From: Mucilaginibacter sp.
GTDB lineage: Bacteria; Bacteroidota; Bacteroidia; Sphingobacteriales; Sphingobacteriaceae
Reading direction: 5' to 3'
DNA length: 64,000 nucleotides
Assembly: GCF_025359345.1 (NCBI RefSeq)
Contig: NZ_JANYGQ010000003.1
Location: 124,001 to 188,000 of the forward strand
Every line of letters starts with the position of its first letter. Positions within the stretch are counted from its first letter, which is position 1. This document shows, in pieces, positions 1-8,790 of the stretch. Both the position numbers and the translations under genes were made by a program. The notes beneath the pieces are model-generated. The model searched no databases. It was not told where the DNA came from and worked only from the letters and a program-made list of their open reading frames with translations.

Positions 1-1
1 G

Positions 2-2296
2 CGTGGCGTTACCGAGTTGGTTACTCCAGGCGTGGCTATCAGCGACAATATCCTTAATCAAAAAAGCAACAATTACCTCGCTTCATTATATTTCGAGAAA
101 AACAGCCTGGGTATTGCCTTAATTGATATTTCGACAGGCGAGTTTTTAACCGCCCAGGGAAATAGTGATTATATCGATAAACTGTTGCAAAGTTTCGCGC
201 CATCCGAGGTCATCTATCCAAAAAGCCGGCAGCGCGATTTTAAAGACACCTATGGCGACCGCTTTTATACCTACACACTTGACGAGTGGCCATACAGCGG
301 GGATTATGCGCAGGAGGTATTGCTAAAGCATTTCGGCGTAAAATCATTAAAGGGTTTCGGTATTGACAAGCTGAACCTCGGTATTATAGCCGCAGGTGTT
401 GCGCTGCATTATTTAAATGAAACCGAACATCGCAACCTGCAGCATATCTCGGCCATCGGCAGGATAGAAGAAGACCGCTACCTTTGGCTCGACAGATACA
501 GCGTACGCAACCTTGAACTGGTTGGCTCAGCAAACGAAAATGCATTAACGCTGGTTGACGTGCTCGACCATACCTGTTCGCCAATGGGAGCACGCCTGCT
601 ACGCCGCTGGATTGTAATGCCGTTAAAAGAATTGAAACCAATAAACGACCGACTTGGCGTTGTTGAATATTTGATCGAGCAGGAAGACTTGCGCGAATCA
701 CTCAAACAAAATATAAGGCTGATTGGTGATTTAGAGCGACTAATATCAAAAATTGGCCTGCATAAAGCTAATCCGCGCGAGGTTTGCCAGCTTAAAAAAG
801 CCTTGCTGGCCATTGATGTAATTAAAAAAATTGGCGAAACATCGGTAAGCCTGCCCCTGCAGGCAATTGCAGCACAATTAAATCCATGCACGCTCATCAG
901 TGATAAAATTGAGAAGGAGCTTAACCCTGAACCACCTGTAATGCTGGTGAAAGGCAGCGTGATGAGCGACGGGATAAATGAAGAGCTTGACAGGTTGCGC
1001 AAAATTGCTTTTGGCGGAAAGGGTTATTTGCTGGAGATACAAAAGCGTGAGGCCGAACAAACCGGCATACCGTCGCTTAAAGTATCATTTAATAACGTAT
1101 TTGGCTATTACCTTGAAGTTACCCACAGTCACCGCGATAAAGTGCCCACTGAGTGGATACGGAAGCAAACACTGGTAAATGCCGAACGGTACATTACGCC
1201 CGAGCTAAAAGAATACGAAGAACAAATATTAGGTGCTGAGGAGAAAATACTGGCACTGGAAACCCGGCTGTATAACGACCTGCTTTACTCGCTTGCAGAG
1301 TACATCAAGCCCATACAATTGAATGCACAATTGGTGGCGCGGTTGGATGTGTTACTCAACTTTGCAACAATATCCATCAAAAACTATTACGTTAAGCCGG
1401 AAATGAACGATAGCCGGGTTATCGATATAAAAGGTGGCCGCCACCCGGTTATTGAAAAGAATTTACCGCTTGGCGAGGAATACATCACCAATGATGTGTT
1501 CCTTGACTCGGAAACGCAGCAGATAATTATTATTACCGGGCCAAACATGGCCGGTAAATCGGCATTGCTAAGGCAAACCGGGCTGATAGTGCTGATGGCA
1601 CAGATGGGCTGTTTCGTACCCGCGAAAGCCGCTTCGATAGGTTTGGTTGATAAGATATTTACACGCGTTGGCGCATCTGATAACCTGTCGTCCGGCGAAT
1701 CGACCTTTATGGTGGAGATGAATGAAACGGCGAGTATCCTGAATAACCTGTCGGACCGCAGCCTGATTTTGTTGGATGAAATTGGCCGCGGAACATCTAC
1801 TTATGATGGTATATCCATCGCCTGGTCAATTGCTGAATTTTTGCATAACCAACCAACGGCAAGGGCCAAAACCTTGTTTGCCACCCACTACCACGAATTG
1901 AACGAGTTGAGCAACTCATTTAACCGCATCAAAAACTTTAACGTATCAGTAAAAGAAGTTGGCCACCAGATTATATTTTTACGTAAGCTGGTACCAGGTG
2001 GCAGCGAACACAGCTTTGGTATCCACGTAGCCAAACTTGCCGGCATGCCACAAAAAGTACTGAGCCGCGCCAACGAGATATTAAAGAAACTGGAAAACGA
2101 ACGTACAGGAGGGGAGCACATCAAAGAAAGTATCCGCAAAGTGCAAAAACAAGCCGTACAAATGCAGATGTTTAGTATTGATGACCCGGTGCTTGTAAAA
2201 ATACGCGATACGCTGAATAACCTCGATGTAAATACACTTACGCCTGTTGAAGCCCTGATGAAGCTGGATGAGATACAGCGGGTGATAAAAGGATAG
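2..2296 (+). CDS. mutS: DNA mismatch repair protein MutS (5' end missing)
   Basis: MutS recognises mismatches and small loops and recruits MutL using ATP. The frame is open to the left edge: nt 2-16 encode R-G-V-T-E-L in front of the first possible start (TTG at 17), matching the MutS family, so the true start lies upstream. About 760 residues are visible against a usual 850-870; the N-terminal mismatch-reading part with the Phe-x-Glu motif is outside the window. Connector, lever and clamp domains are followed by the ABC ATPase: Walker A TGPNMAGKS at nt 1535-1561, an ST-rich loop SSGESTF near 1690, Walker B LILLDEIGRGTSTYDG near 1762-1810 and the TLFATHYHEL switch near 1871-1900. The C-terminal tail is short. 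Identification is very secure. A GAGATTAG-type repeat begins right after the stop. Confidence 0.98.
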   Translation, partial: RGVTELVTPGVAISDNILNQKSNNYLASLYFEKNSLGIALIDISTGEFLTAQGNSDYIDKLLQSFAPSEVIYPKSRQRDFKDTYGDRFYTYTLDEWPYSGDYAQEVLLKHFGVKSLKGFGIDKLNLGIIAAGVALHYLNETEHRNLQHISAIGRIEEDRYLWLDRYSVRNLELVGSANENALTLVDVLDHTCSPMGARLLRRWIVMPLKELKPINDRLGVVEYLIEQEDLRESLKQNIRLIGDLERLISKIGLHKANPREVCQLKKALLAIDVIKKIGETSVSLPLQAIAAQLNPCTLISDKIEKELNPEPPVMLVKGSVMSDGINEELDRLRKIAFGGKGYLLEIQKREAEQTGIPSLKVSFNNVFGYYLEVTHSHRDKVPTEWIRKQTLVNAERYITPELKEYEEQILGAEEKILALETRLYNDLLYSLAEYIKPIQLNAQLVARLDVLLNFATISIKNYYVKPEMNDSRVIDIKGGRHPVIEKNLPLGEEYITNDVFLDSETQQIIIITGPNMAGKSALLRQTGLIVLMAQMGCFVPAKAASIGLVDKIFTRVGASDNLSSGESTFMVEMNETASILNNLSDRSLILLDEIGRGTSTYDGISIAWSIAEFLHNQPTARAKTLFATHYHELNELSNSFNRIKNFNVSVKEVGHQIIFLRKLVPGGSEHSFGIHVAKLAGMPQKVLSRANEILKKLENERTGGEHIKESIRKVQKQAVQMQMFSIDDPVLVKIRDTLNNLDVNTLTPVEALMKLDEIQRVIKG

Positions 2297-2340
2297 TGAT
2301 TAGAGGTTGGAGAATAGAGATTAGGTGGAGATTGAAGATA
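2297..2340 (+). repeat. Dispersed GAGATTAG-type intergenic repeat, copy 1
   Basis: Purine-rich tract starting directly after the mutS stop codon, with degenerate units (tgattagagg, gagaatagagattagg, tggagattg). The same GAGATTAG core recurs at 13102-13136, 34624-34661 and 49901-49940, with a relative at 25372-25456. No coding potential. Function unknown. Confidence 0.55.
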
Positions 2341-2399
2341 CCAATAGTGTTTTACTATGGTAAAATATTGTATCTTAGTTGTTTATCAACCTGCAGGTT

Positions 2400-2978
2400 A
2401 TGCATTTTAATAAATCACAATTGTTTATTTTATCGGCTACAATTGCAGTCGCGGTACTTTCATCTTGCAGCGCGCTAAAACGAGCAACTACACAGCCGTT
2501 GGTACTAAATAGCCCAATACCGGATGCGCCCGGTAAATCAATCGTGATAAATAATGTGCCTGTAAAGCAGGTACTAAAGCACCGGCCACCCTATGTTATG
2601 GTACCGCCTGCCGATAGCATCGCAAAAAAATACGCGACAATTTTAGGCGTAAGAAAAGCGGAGATACAAAACGGAAGGCTTTACGATTTTATAGATCAGT
2701 GGGTAGGTGCGCCGTACCGCTTTGGTGGCCTCGCGCGCGATGGTGTTGATTGCTCAGGCTTTGTGTACCTGTTGCAGCAGCAGGTTTATGACATTGCCGA
2801 TATACCACGCTCAACGAATCTGCAAATAAACTACATCAATCAAAAGCCTGAAAGTGAACTTAAAGAAGGTGATTTGGTCTTTTTTGATTTCGACGGTAAG
2901 CAGTTTAGCCATGTGGGTGTCTACCTGTTAAACGGCTATGTGGTGCATGCCAGTACCAGCAAAGGTGTTATCTATTAA
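2400..2978 (+). CDS. NlpC/P60 family lipoprotein, C terminus lost by frameshift
   Basis: Predicted murein endopeptidase of the NlpC/P60 family (cleaves gamma-D-Glu to diamino acid links), lipid-anchored. The ATG at 2400 is chosen over the in-frame TTG at 2379 because it gives a compact lipoprotein signal with lipobox LSSC about 20 residues in. The catalytic core is present: Cys118 in DCSGF, His171 in HVGVYL, His183 in VHAS (numbered from 2400). The frame stops after GVIY at 2976-2978, about 30 residues earlier than the paralogue at 3197. The missing tail is encoded in another frame at 2972-3064, so a single base has been lost here or in the assembly. The last strand of the domain would be absent, and activity is doubtful. 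Confidence 0.85.
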   Translation: MHFNKSQLFILSATIAVAVLSSCSALKRATTQPLVLNSPIPDAPGKSIVINNVPVKQVLKHRPPYVMVPPADSIAKKYATILGVRKAEIQNGRLYDFIDQWVGAPYRFGGLARDGVDCSGFVYLLQQQVYDIADIPRSTNLQINYINQKPESELKEGDLVFFDFDGKQFSHVGVYLLNGYVVHASTSKGVIY

Positions 2979-3064
2979 AACTGCATTCGCCATCGCTGTT
3001 CAAGTATTTTTCGCGCGCAGGTTCGGTGATTGACCCTGCGGATTTGCCGCCCGCAGAGAATTGA
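2972..3064 (+). pseudogene. Out-of-frame C-terminal tail of the NlpC/P60 gene
   Basis: Read in the frame starting at 2972, this stretch gives KLHSPSLFKYFSRAGSVID and ends at TGA 3062-3064. The intact paralogue downstream has KLHDPYTYKYFSRCGSIVAD at the same place. One extra base near 2970-2973 would restore an open gene from 2400 to 3064. Confidence 0.8.
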
Positions 3065-3196
3065 GGGTGGAAATACTAATCATAGGCCCTCTATTTTTCC
3101 AGTCTTACTGACTTCCCCGGCTTTCGGAATGCCAATTGTTAATATGTTAAAAACATCCGCAATTTCCCCAATCCTTATTGCGCTTACCTTTATGGT

Positions 3197-3766
3197 ATGA
3201 ATAAAATAAATTACCTGTTTTGCTTACTAGCCGTTACTGTTATTCTGTCGTCGTGCCATAGCCGCAAGGTGGCCATGCGCGGGCAACCGGGCCAGATTGT
3301 ACAACCCGAAGGCAGCATTGCAGATAAATATGCCGCCATATTGAATGTGGATAAAAGCCAGATCCAGAACGGTCGTTTATATGCCTTTATCGAGCAGTGG
3401 ATGGGCACTCCGTACCGGTTTGGCGGAGAAGATAAAAGCGGCGTTGATTGTTCGGGGCTGACACAACTGTTGGAGCAGGAAGTTTACGGAATAAGCATCC
3501 CGCGCTCAACTAGTCAGCAGATAAACGTGATTAAGCGCAAATATGAGGAAGAACTGGTAGAAGGCGATTTGTTGTTTTTTGATTATGATGGAAAAAAATT
3601 CAGCCATGTGGCGGTGTACCTGCAAAATGGTTACTATGTTCACGCCAGCTCTTCAAAAGGGGTTATTATAACCAAACTGCACGACCCATATACTTATAAA
3701 TATTTTTCAAGATGTGGCTCAATTGTAGCCGATACCGGGTATGCAGCTTCGGGCGGAAGTAATTAG
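3197..3766 (+). CDS. NlpC/P60 family lipoprotein
   Basis: Paralogue of the preceding gene and the intact copy. 189 residues: lipoprotein signal with lipobox LSSC, a variable linker, a shared segment (KYAAILNVDKSQIQNGRLY) and the NlpC/P60 papain-like domain with Cys85 (DCSGL), His137 (SHVAVYL) and His149 (VHAS). Predicted to cut stem peptides of peptidoglycan from the periplasmic face of a membrane. About 220 bp separate it from the upstream stop, so it may have its own promoter. It converges with the TMEM175-like gene, leaving only 7 bp between the two stops. Confidence 0.93.
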   Translation: MNKINYLFCLLAVTVILSSCHSRKVAMRGQPGQIVQPEGSIADKYAAILNVDKSQIQNGRLYAFIEQWMGTPYRFGGEDKSGVDCSGLTQLLEQEVYGISIPRSTSQQINVIKRKYEEELVEGDLLFFDYDGKKFSHVAVYLQNGYYVHASSSKGVIITKLHDPYTYKYFSRCGSIVADTGYAASGGSN

Positions 3767-3773
3767 AAATAAC

Positions 3774-4532
3774 TTATTCTTTTGCGGCGATGGTTTTAGC
3801 AGCCCGCCTATTAACTCTGCGGTTTTTAATGGCATTGTATAAATTTGCGATAACCGGGCCTCCCGCCTGTTTTGGGTAATGTTTATTATAGAGCCGGCCC
3901 ATGGTAATTCCATAGACACTCAGCGCACCCATTGAATAATAAGGCTGGAAGCCTAAAATGCTAATCGCTATAAGAACAACAGCCAGCAGTGGTATCGTTA
4001 TGAAATTGTATTTTAAAACCTTATACTTTAATGTCTCAGTAACTTTTTCAGGCTCAAAACACAACCTTTCGCGGTTTACCACAAGGTAGTGGCTAAGTAC
4101 GGTTTGGCTTAGAGTAGTTACTAAAATTATCGCAGCATAAGTATAAATACCCCAGCCGTAGGCGGGGCTTTCAGGGTTGATATTGCCCGAAATGAGCGTA
4201 ACCGCAAATGGAAATAAGCTTACTGAGAAAAGATAAATTAAATTATATGTCAGCAGTTTGGCGTCATAATCCTTTAAGTGGCTAAAAATCCGCAAATGCC
4301 CCAGCCAAAACCTGGACACCAGGAAAAAGCTTAACCCGTATGCTAACGCCTTTGGTATGAGCTCTAAAAAGGCATGTTTAACGTAGGTAGGGTCGGCGTG
4401 TTTTATACCCTCAGGTAAACGGATATCTAACACCATTATAGTAATGATGATTGCAAAAACAGCATCACTAAAAAGGATAACGCGCTCCAGTTGAAACTCT
4501 TTTTTGATCTCCTGTTCTTCGTTTTTATTCAT
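3774..4532 (-). CDS. TMEM175-like (DUF1211) membrane protein, possible potassium channel
   Basis: 252 residues with about six hydrophobic segments. Near the N terminus it carries the family signature RVxxFSDAVFAI followed by a membrane helix and LDIRLPEG; in TMEM175 channels this helix lines the pore. Characterised bacterial relatives are tetrameric potassium-selective channels, so ion conduction is the likely function, though not shown for this protein. The N-terminal charged stretch and the basic C-terminal tail (NRRVNRRAAK) should be cytoplasmic. Monocistronic: convergent with the NlpC gene and divergent from the small ORF at 4574. Confidence 0.88.
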   Translation of the reverse strand: MNKNEEQEIKKEFQLERVILFSDAVFAIIITIMVLDIRLPEGIKHADPTYVKHAFLELIPKALAYGLSFFLVSRFWLGHLRIFSHLKDYDAKLLTYNLIYLFSVSLFPFAVTLISGNINPESPAYGWGIYTYAAIILVTTLSQTVLSHYLVVNRERLCFEPEKVTETLKYKVLKYNFITIPLLAVVLIAISILGFQPYYSMGALSVYGITMGRLYNKHYPKQAGGPVIANLYNAIKNRRVNRRAAKTIAAKE

Positions 4533-4573
4533 CGTACCTAAATTAAAATTTTAATCGGTATTTTTGCGGTAAT

Positions 4574-4705
4574 ATGTCAACACCCAAACAAGATACCTCT
4601 TTCTGGACAAAGTACAAGCGCTTCGCAAGTACTGAAATAATGCTTTATGTTATTATGGTTGTTGGAATTATCCTTGGGATAGTAATTATTAGTTATTGGT
4701 TTTAA
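4574..4705 (+). CDS. Possible small single-pass membrane protein (43 aa)
   Basis: ATG at 4574 opens a 43-residue frame ending TAA 4703-4705. It has a polar N-terminal part (MSTPKQDTSFWTKYKRF) and then one hydrophobic segment of about 20 residues ending SYWF. It starts 41 bp from the divergent TMEM175-like gene and overlaps the 3' end of the convergent DUF3857 gene by 17 bp. The polar-then-membrane layout and clean termination suggest a real gene; it has no recognised family and could be spurious. Confidence 0.5.
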   Translation: MSTPKQDTSFWTKYKRFASTEIMLYVIMVVGIILGIVIISYWF

Positions 4706-6608
4706 CCAGTACCACGTTATATTCGTCAGCATCAACCACTGCCTGGAAAAAATCAACCACATCCGGATAAACATCTTTATTATATGTGCCGCCGATAAGC
4801 TGGAACCTGCGCTTGTAAGTTAGTTTGTCACCTTTTAGTTCCATAGTTGCCGTAAAGTTTCCAAATGGTTTGTCCAGCTTTTCGTTTAATACTTTCTTTT
4901 CTAAGCGATACCCCTGGGGGACGGTGTAGGTAACCTCGTCTTCCTCAGTATAGCCGCGGGTAATACTTACGTCGGTTAACCGGTTACGCACCTGTTTGGG
5001 TATGTAAGTTTCTCGGTTGGCGGGGTTAAGCAAAAAATAAAACTTGCCATTATCAAAAGTGGCATAATCTTTAGCATGCAATTTTATGGTTTCGGTGGTA
5101 ACAGGGTCGAAACTTTTATCCTGTTTGATGTCAAAATCATCAACATCCATATTATTTATCGGATATTTTTTTTGCACCATTTTAAATTGCTCTGCACGGG
5201 TTTCCTTCATTAAATCGTCGCGGTCTTCGTATTCAACCCCTTTAAATGAGGTTGTCATGCTGCCTGATAGTTCTCCGCTGTTGCTAATGCTAAATTCGGC
5301 CCTGCGGCTTTCCAGGTTAATTGGGGCCGGGTATTTTGGCGTACGTAGCAATTTGCCACCTTCGGGGGTAAGGGCAAGGACAGTGCGGTTATCCGTAAAA
5401 TCGCCTAAGTAGCCAAATGGTATAGTCTGGCTGGTGCAGTCGGCCCAGGTGGTATCATTTTTAAAGGGGACGCACAAAATAATGTGATCGGCCTGTCCCA
5501 TGCTTGCAAAATCGGTGAGCAAACTAACATTGTGCGCCCGGCCCGATTTAACGATACAATAATACGAGTCAATATTAACAGCTTTGAGTAGAGCCTGGGT
5601 GTAGTTAACCAGCGCTTTACAGTCGCCATAGCTTTGCTGGTCAACCTCAGATGCTAAAAACGGCTGAAACCCGCCAATGCCTACCTGCACGCTTATGTAA
5701 TGCGTTTTTCCCTGCATATACTCGTATATTTTTTTCGCCTTCAGCTTTGGGTCGGCGATGTCTTTGGTAATTTCCTTAACGTGCTCAATGGTTTGGTAGG
5801 GCAATTCCTGGCGATTGGCCATTAATTTATCGCTGATCCATTTTCCCAGTTCTTTCCAATTGGTATATGTTCCTTTTATGCCATAGTACTCAAACTTTTC
5901 AGGCGCTATTTGTACGCTGCTTGCGTAGTTTTTAACATAGGGGCTAAATGGTTCGTACTTAATCGCCTTTAAATTATTTACCTGCCACGAATATGTTTTC
6001 TGCCCTTGCGCATTTTTTCCGGTAACAACTCCGGTGGGCAGGTTGCTCTCTTTATATTTGATATTAAAATCAGGGGTACAAATAAAATTGAACGAACTTT
6101 TTTCAACCGCAATCCCAATATCCGCGTTCGGGATCCATGGATCAAAATTCAATGTTTGCTTTGATTTCTCTTCGTATTCATAGGCTATCGTGTAAGGGTA
6201 TTCATTAACGGCCGGCAAATAATGTTCAGCCCGCATCCCTTCAAATAAGGCGCTGCTGCTGCCAATATTTACATCGTCAAACTTGCTTTCGCCAAATTTG
6301 TCAATCTGTTTGCCAAACTGGTTGTAAACAATTCCTTTAACGCTTTTAATTACATCATTTTTATCATGATAAATAACGATATGGGCATCGTCATCTCCAT
6401 TTTTATTTAAAACGGTAATAGCTTTTTTTATATGATAAACAGAGTTATCCAAATCCTTCACCTCAATGGTCACCTCTTCATTTCGCACTACCGAACTTGC
6501 GTAGGGCAATAAATCCTTAGGTATCAGGCTGGCGTCATAATTTTGTTGTGCATTAGCTGCAACCCAGCATACAGTTAAAAAGCCTGCAATAATAAATCCT
6601 CTCATCAT
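4689..6608 (-). CDS. DUF3857 and transglutaminase-like domain protein (active-site residues present)
   Basis: 639-residue exported protein with a signal peptide ending ANAQ. A DUF3857 domain covers roughly residues 40-220, a transglutaminase-like domain about 270-410, and a DUF3858-like beta domain the C terminus. The papain-type triad is visible: Cys330 in SYGDCKAL, His375 in ADHIIL, Asp390 in WADCT. Family members are common in Bacteroidota, often in pairs; their substrates are unknown. Its ATG overlaps the stop of the upstream paralogue by 4 nt, which indicates translational coupling. The start could be either of two adjacent Met codons. Confidence 0.9.
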   Translation of the reverse strand: MMRGFIIAGFLTVCWVAANAQQNYDASLIPKDLLPYASSVVRNEEVTIEVKDLDNSVYHIKKAITVLNKNGDDDAHIVIYHDKNDVIKSVKGIVYNQFGKQIDKFGESKFDDVNIGSSSALFEGMRAEHYLPAVNEYPYTIAYEYEEKSKQTLNFDPWIPNADIGIAVEKSSFNFICTPDFNIKYKESNLPTGVVTGKNAQGQKTYSWQVNNLKAIKYEPFSPYVKNYASSVQIAPEKFEYYGIKGTYTNWKELGKWISDKLMANRQELPYQTIEHVKEITKDIADPKLKAKKIYEYMQGKTHYISVQVGIGGFQPFLASEVDQQSYGDCKALVNYTQALLKAVNIDSYYCIVKSGRAHNVSLLTDFASMGQADHIILCVPFKNDTTWADCTSQTIPFGYLGDFTDNRTVLALTPEGGKLLRTPKYPAPINLESRRAEFSISNSGELSGSMTTSFKGVEYEDRDDLMKETRAEQFKMVQKKYPINNMDVDDFDIKQDKSFDPVTTETIKLHAKDYATFDNGKFYFLLNPANRETYIPKQVRNRLTDVSITRGYTEEDEVTYTVPQGYRLEKKVLNEKLDKPFGNFTATMELKGDKLTYKRRFQLIGGTYNKDVYPDVVDFFQAVVDADEYNVVLVKTNN

Positions 6609-8587
6609 TTCTTCTTCAAAACCATTTCGGTTTTTTGCGACTGTATAATTTTATTATAAAACTCTTTTATGCTGGGGAATTCTTCGGTCCCATAAACCGA
6701 TTTATTAAATTGCGTAAGATAAACGAAACTGAACGAGTTGTCACCCGGTTCGTAACTGCTGATGTACTTACCGCCATTATTTGGTATTGATATTGCCATA
6801 GTTTGCGGCGGGGTGTCGACCATATAGCCGGCGGGCAGGTGCACAGTTATTGCATAACGGTCTTCTGATGCCATGCCCATATCGATAGGGAAGGAGCGCT
6901 CATTTAACTTGAAGGGATTGGTTGTCATTCTGTGTATATAATACGGGCTAAATGTCGCCTTGTTGGTTTCGCCCAATTTGTCATAAACTTTTATTTCAAC
7001 ATCATATTGCTCTACAACGGGCATATCAAGACTGTCGAGGTTGCGAACCTCCGACTTCGTGAACTTCCACTTCGGCAGTTTACCGTTCAGGTTCTCAACG
7101 TACTCATCAATGCTGTTGAATTTTTTAATGGCGACCCTTCTTTTATAGGCTTCGTAGCCCGTTGAGTAGTTGGTCAGCGTACCTTTTAACTTACCATCAT
7201 CCTGCAGGGTAACATCAAGTATATAACTGCTTTTTTCGCGTTGCGGTAAGCTCATATCCATAAAGTACGATGGTTTGTCAAGGCTGAATACCCTGCCTTT
7301 GTCATTGAGGCACTTAAAAGGCAGCACGCCAAAAGGAAGTAGCGGGTCGGTTGCGTCCAGCAAATAGGTTTGGTCACCAATATTAACCTTGGCAACCACG
7401 TAGTCAAAATCGCCAATTACGGGGTACAAAGTGTTTAACGCGCCATTTTCGCGGGTTGATAGTAAAACCACTTCAGTATTTAAACCAGCCGTGCTTAAAG
7501 CAGTAGCCAGCGAAAGGTTTATATCGGCAATGTCACCGCTGTGTTTATCGATAGCCTTGCTAATGCTTTCGCTGTAGATAGACCAGAAGCCATCCCACTT
7601 AAACCATTTTTGCCAGTATTGATAAATAGCTTTGGCTTTTGCCATATCATCCGGTTTTCCGGCTATTATCGCTGCAACCTTGTCCTTAAGTAACCCTTTC
7701 CGTTTCAGTTGCCCCCCGAAATTTGGTTCAGTTTTAAGTGAGTAGTCAATATCCCGCCACTCTTTGGTTTCTTTATGTTTGGAGCCATCGTAAGGGCTTT
7801 GCCAATCCACCAACTCAAAATTTATAGCCGACAGAAAGTTTTTTGGCGAAGTCATGTAATCATCTTCTTTAAACGCGGGTATATCCGCCATACCGTAATT
7901 TATAAGCGAACAATCGGCTTTGGCGCCCCGTGCCTCAAAACAAGTCGATTCAACAGAAGATGTATTTTTAGTAAGCTTTAAATAACCTTTAATGGAAGCA
8001 TTAAAGTTGAAAAACGCCGGGATGTGTACTTCGTATTCTGAATATAGTTTTGGAATATCATCCTGGAACTCCCACGACCTCAATTTGTACCAACGGAATG
8101 ATTCAACACGGTATTTATACTCTATAATACAGCCGTCGCGCAACCCGGGCATGGCAAATTTATGGCTTGCCCAGTATTTATTTTCTTTCACAGGATAAAC
8201 CTTTTTGTCTTCAAGCTCGGCTTTTTGTGTAAAGCCGTTATCATCCTTGTAGTAGGTTACGCCTTTTATGTTCGACACGTCTTCGTAAGCATCGTTTTTA
8301 TCGTTACTGTAAAGCATTATTTTTACCGTGCCCTTATTAAAAGCCTTGGCATCAAATATTTTTATTTTAACGTGATATTCGTAAAACTGCTTAAGATTGT
8401 CATCACTGCCAATATTTATACTCGATTTACCGAACTCCTGTAATACAACGGCATGCGCCGAAGTATCTTTGGCGTAGTTTTTCATGTTCATTTCTTCGGT
8501 GGTTACTACACCGAAGGGGAAATCCTGGGCCGAGGCGAAAACAAGTGCGTTTAGCAGGAAAAACAGGATAAGTAAAGGTCTTTTCAT
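6605..8587 (-). CDS. DUF3857 protein with degenerate transglutaminase domain
   Basis: 660 residues, signal peptide ending ASAQ, same DUF3857/transglutaminase/DUF3858 layout as the next gene in the operon. At the catalytic positions Cys is replaced by Ile353 (HSGDIADI against QSYGDCKAL) and His by Tyr396 (FDYVV against ADHII), while the Asp is kept (Asp411, LLDATDP). Spacing agrees (43-45 and 15 residues), so the alignment is firm. A thiol-protease or transglutaminase reaction is therefore not expected; a binding or scaffold role, possibly as partner of the active paralogue, is inferred. First gene of a two-gene operon with a 4-nt overlap. Confidence 0.9.
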   Translation of the reverse strand: MKRPLLILFFLLNALVFASAQDFPFGVVTTEEMNMKNYAKDTSAHAVVLQEFGKSSINIGSDDNLKQFYEYHVKIKIFDAKAFNKGTVKIMLYSNDKNDAYEDVSNIKGVTYYKDDNGFTQKAELEDKKVYPVKENKYWASHKFAMPGLRDGCIIEYKYRVESFRWYKLRSWEFQDDIPKLYSEYEVHIPAFFNFNASIKGYLKLTKNTSSVESTCFEARGAKADCSLINYGMADIPAFKEDDYMTSPKNFLSAINFELVDWQSPYDGSKHKETKEWRDIDYSLKTEPNFGGQLKRKGLLKDKVAAIIAGKPDDMAKAKAIYQYWQKWFKWDGFWSIYSESISKAIDKHSGDIADINLSLATALSTAGLNTEVVLLSTRENGALNTLYPVIGDFDYVVAKVNIGDQTYLLDATDPLLPFGVLPFKCLNDKGRVFSLDKPSYFMDMSLPQREKSSYILDVTLQDDGKLKGTLTNYSTGYEAYKRRVAIKKFNSIDEYVENLNGKLPKWKFTKSEVRNLDSLDMPVVEQYDVEIKVYDKLGETNKATFSPYYIHRMTTNPFKLNERSFPIDMGMASEDRYAITVHLPAGYMVDTPPQTMAISIPNNGGKYISSYEPGDNSFSFVYLTQFNKSVYGTEEFPSIKEFYNKIIQSQKTEMVLKKK

Positions 8588-8790
8588 TCTTTAAAGAGTA
8601 AATCAAATTAGGAAGCAACAAATTATAACTTTTATCTTAGAAATTAAATAAATTAAAAAATTTATAGTTACAGTTCTTTTTAACACTTTTGCGACCTTTG
8701 CCAAACTGATTGAAAGTACCGGTAAATTACCCGAAAAAGGGCAGTTTGATTTGTGTACATTCAAACCGGCAAATAATAGCTTTTTTAAAA

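Noticed and set aside
384..1002. Antisense frames within mutS (and similar shadows in other long genes)
   Set aside because: They lie entirely inside well-supported genes and show no recognisable family, start or composition.
2296..2478. Open frame of 60 codons after mutS
   Set aside because: It runs through the GAGATTAG repeat and overlaps the NlpC lipoprotein gene in another frame; no coherent protein features.
2970..2980. Possible programmed -1 ribosomal frameshift in the first NlpC/P60 gene
   Set aside because: The sequence around the junction is not an X-XXY-YYZ slippery heptamer in the right frame and no downstream stem-loop is evident; a simple base loss or sequencing error is more likely.
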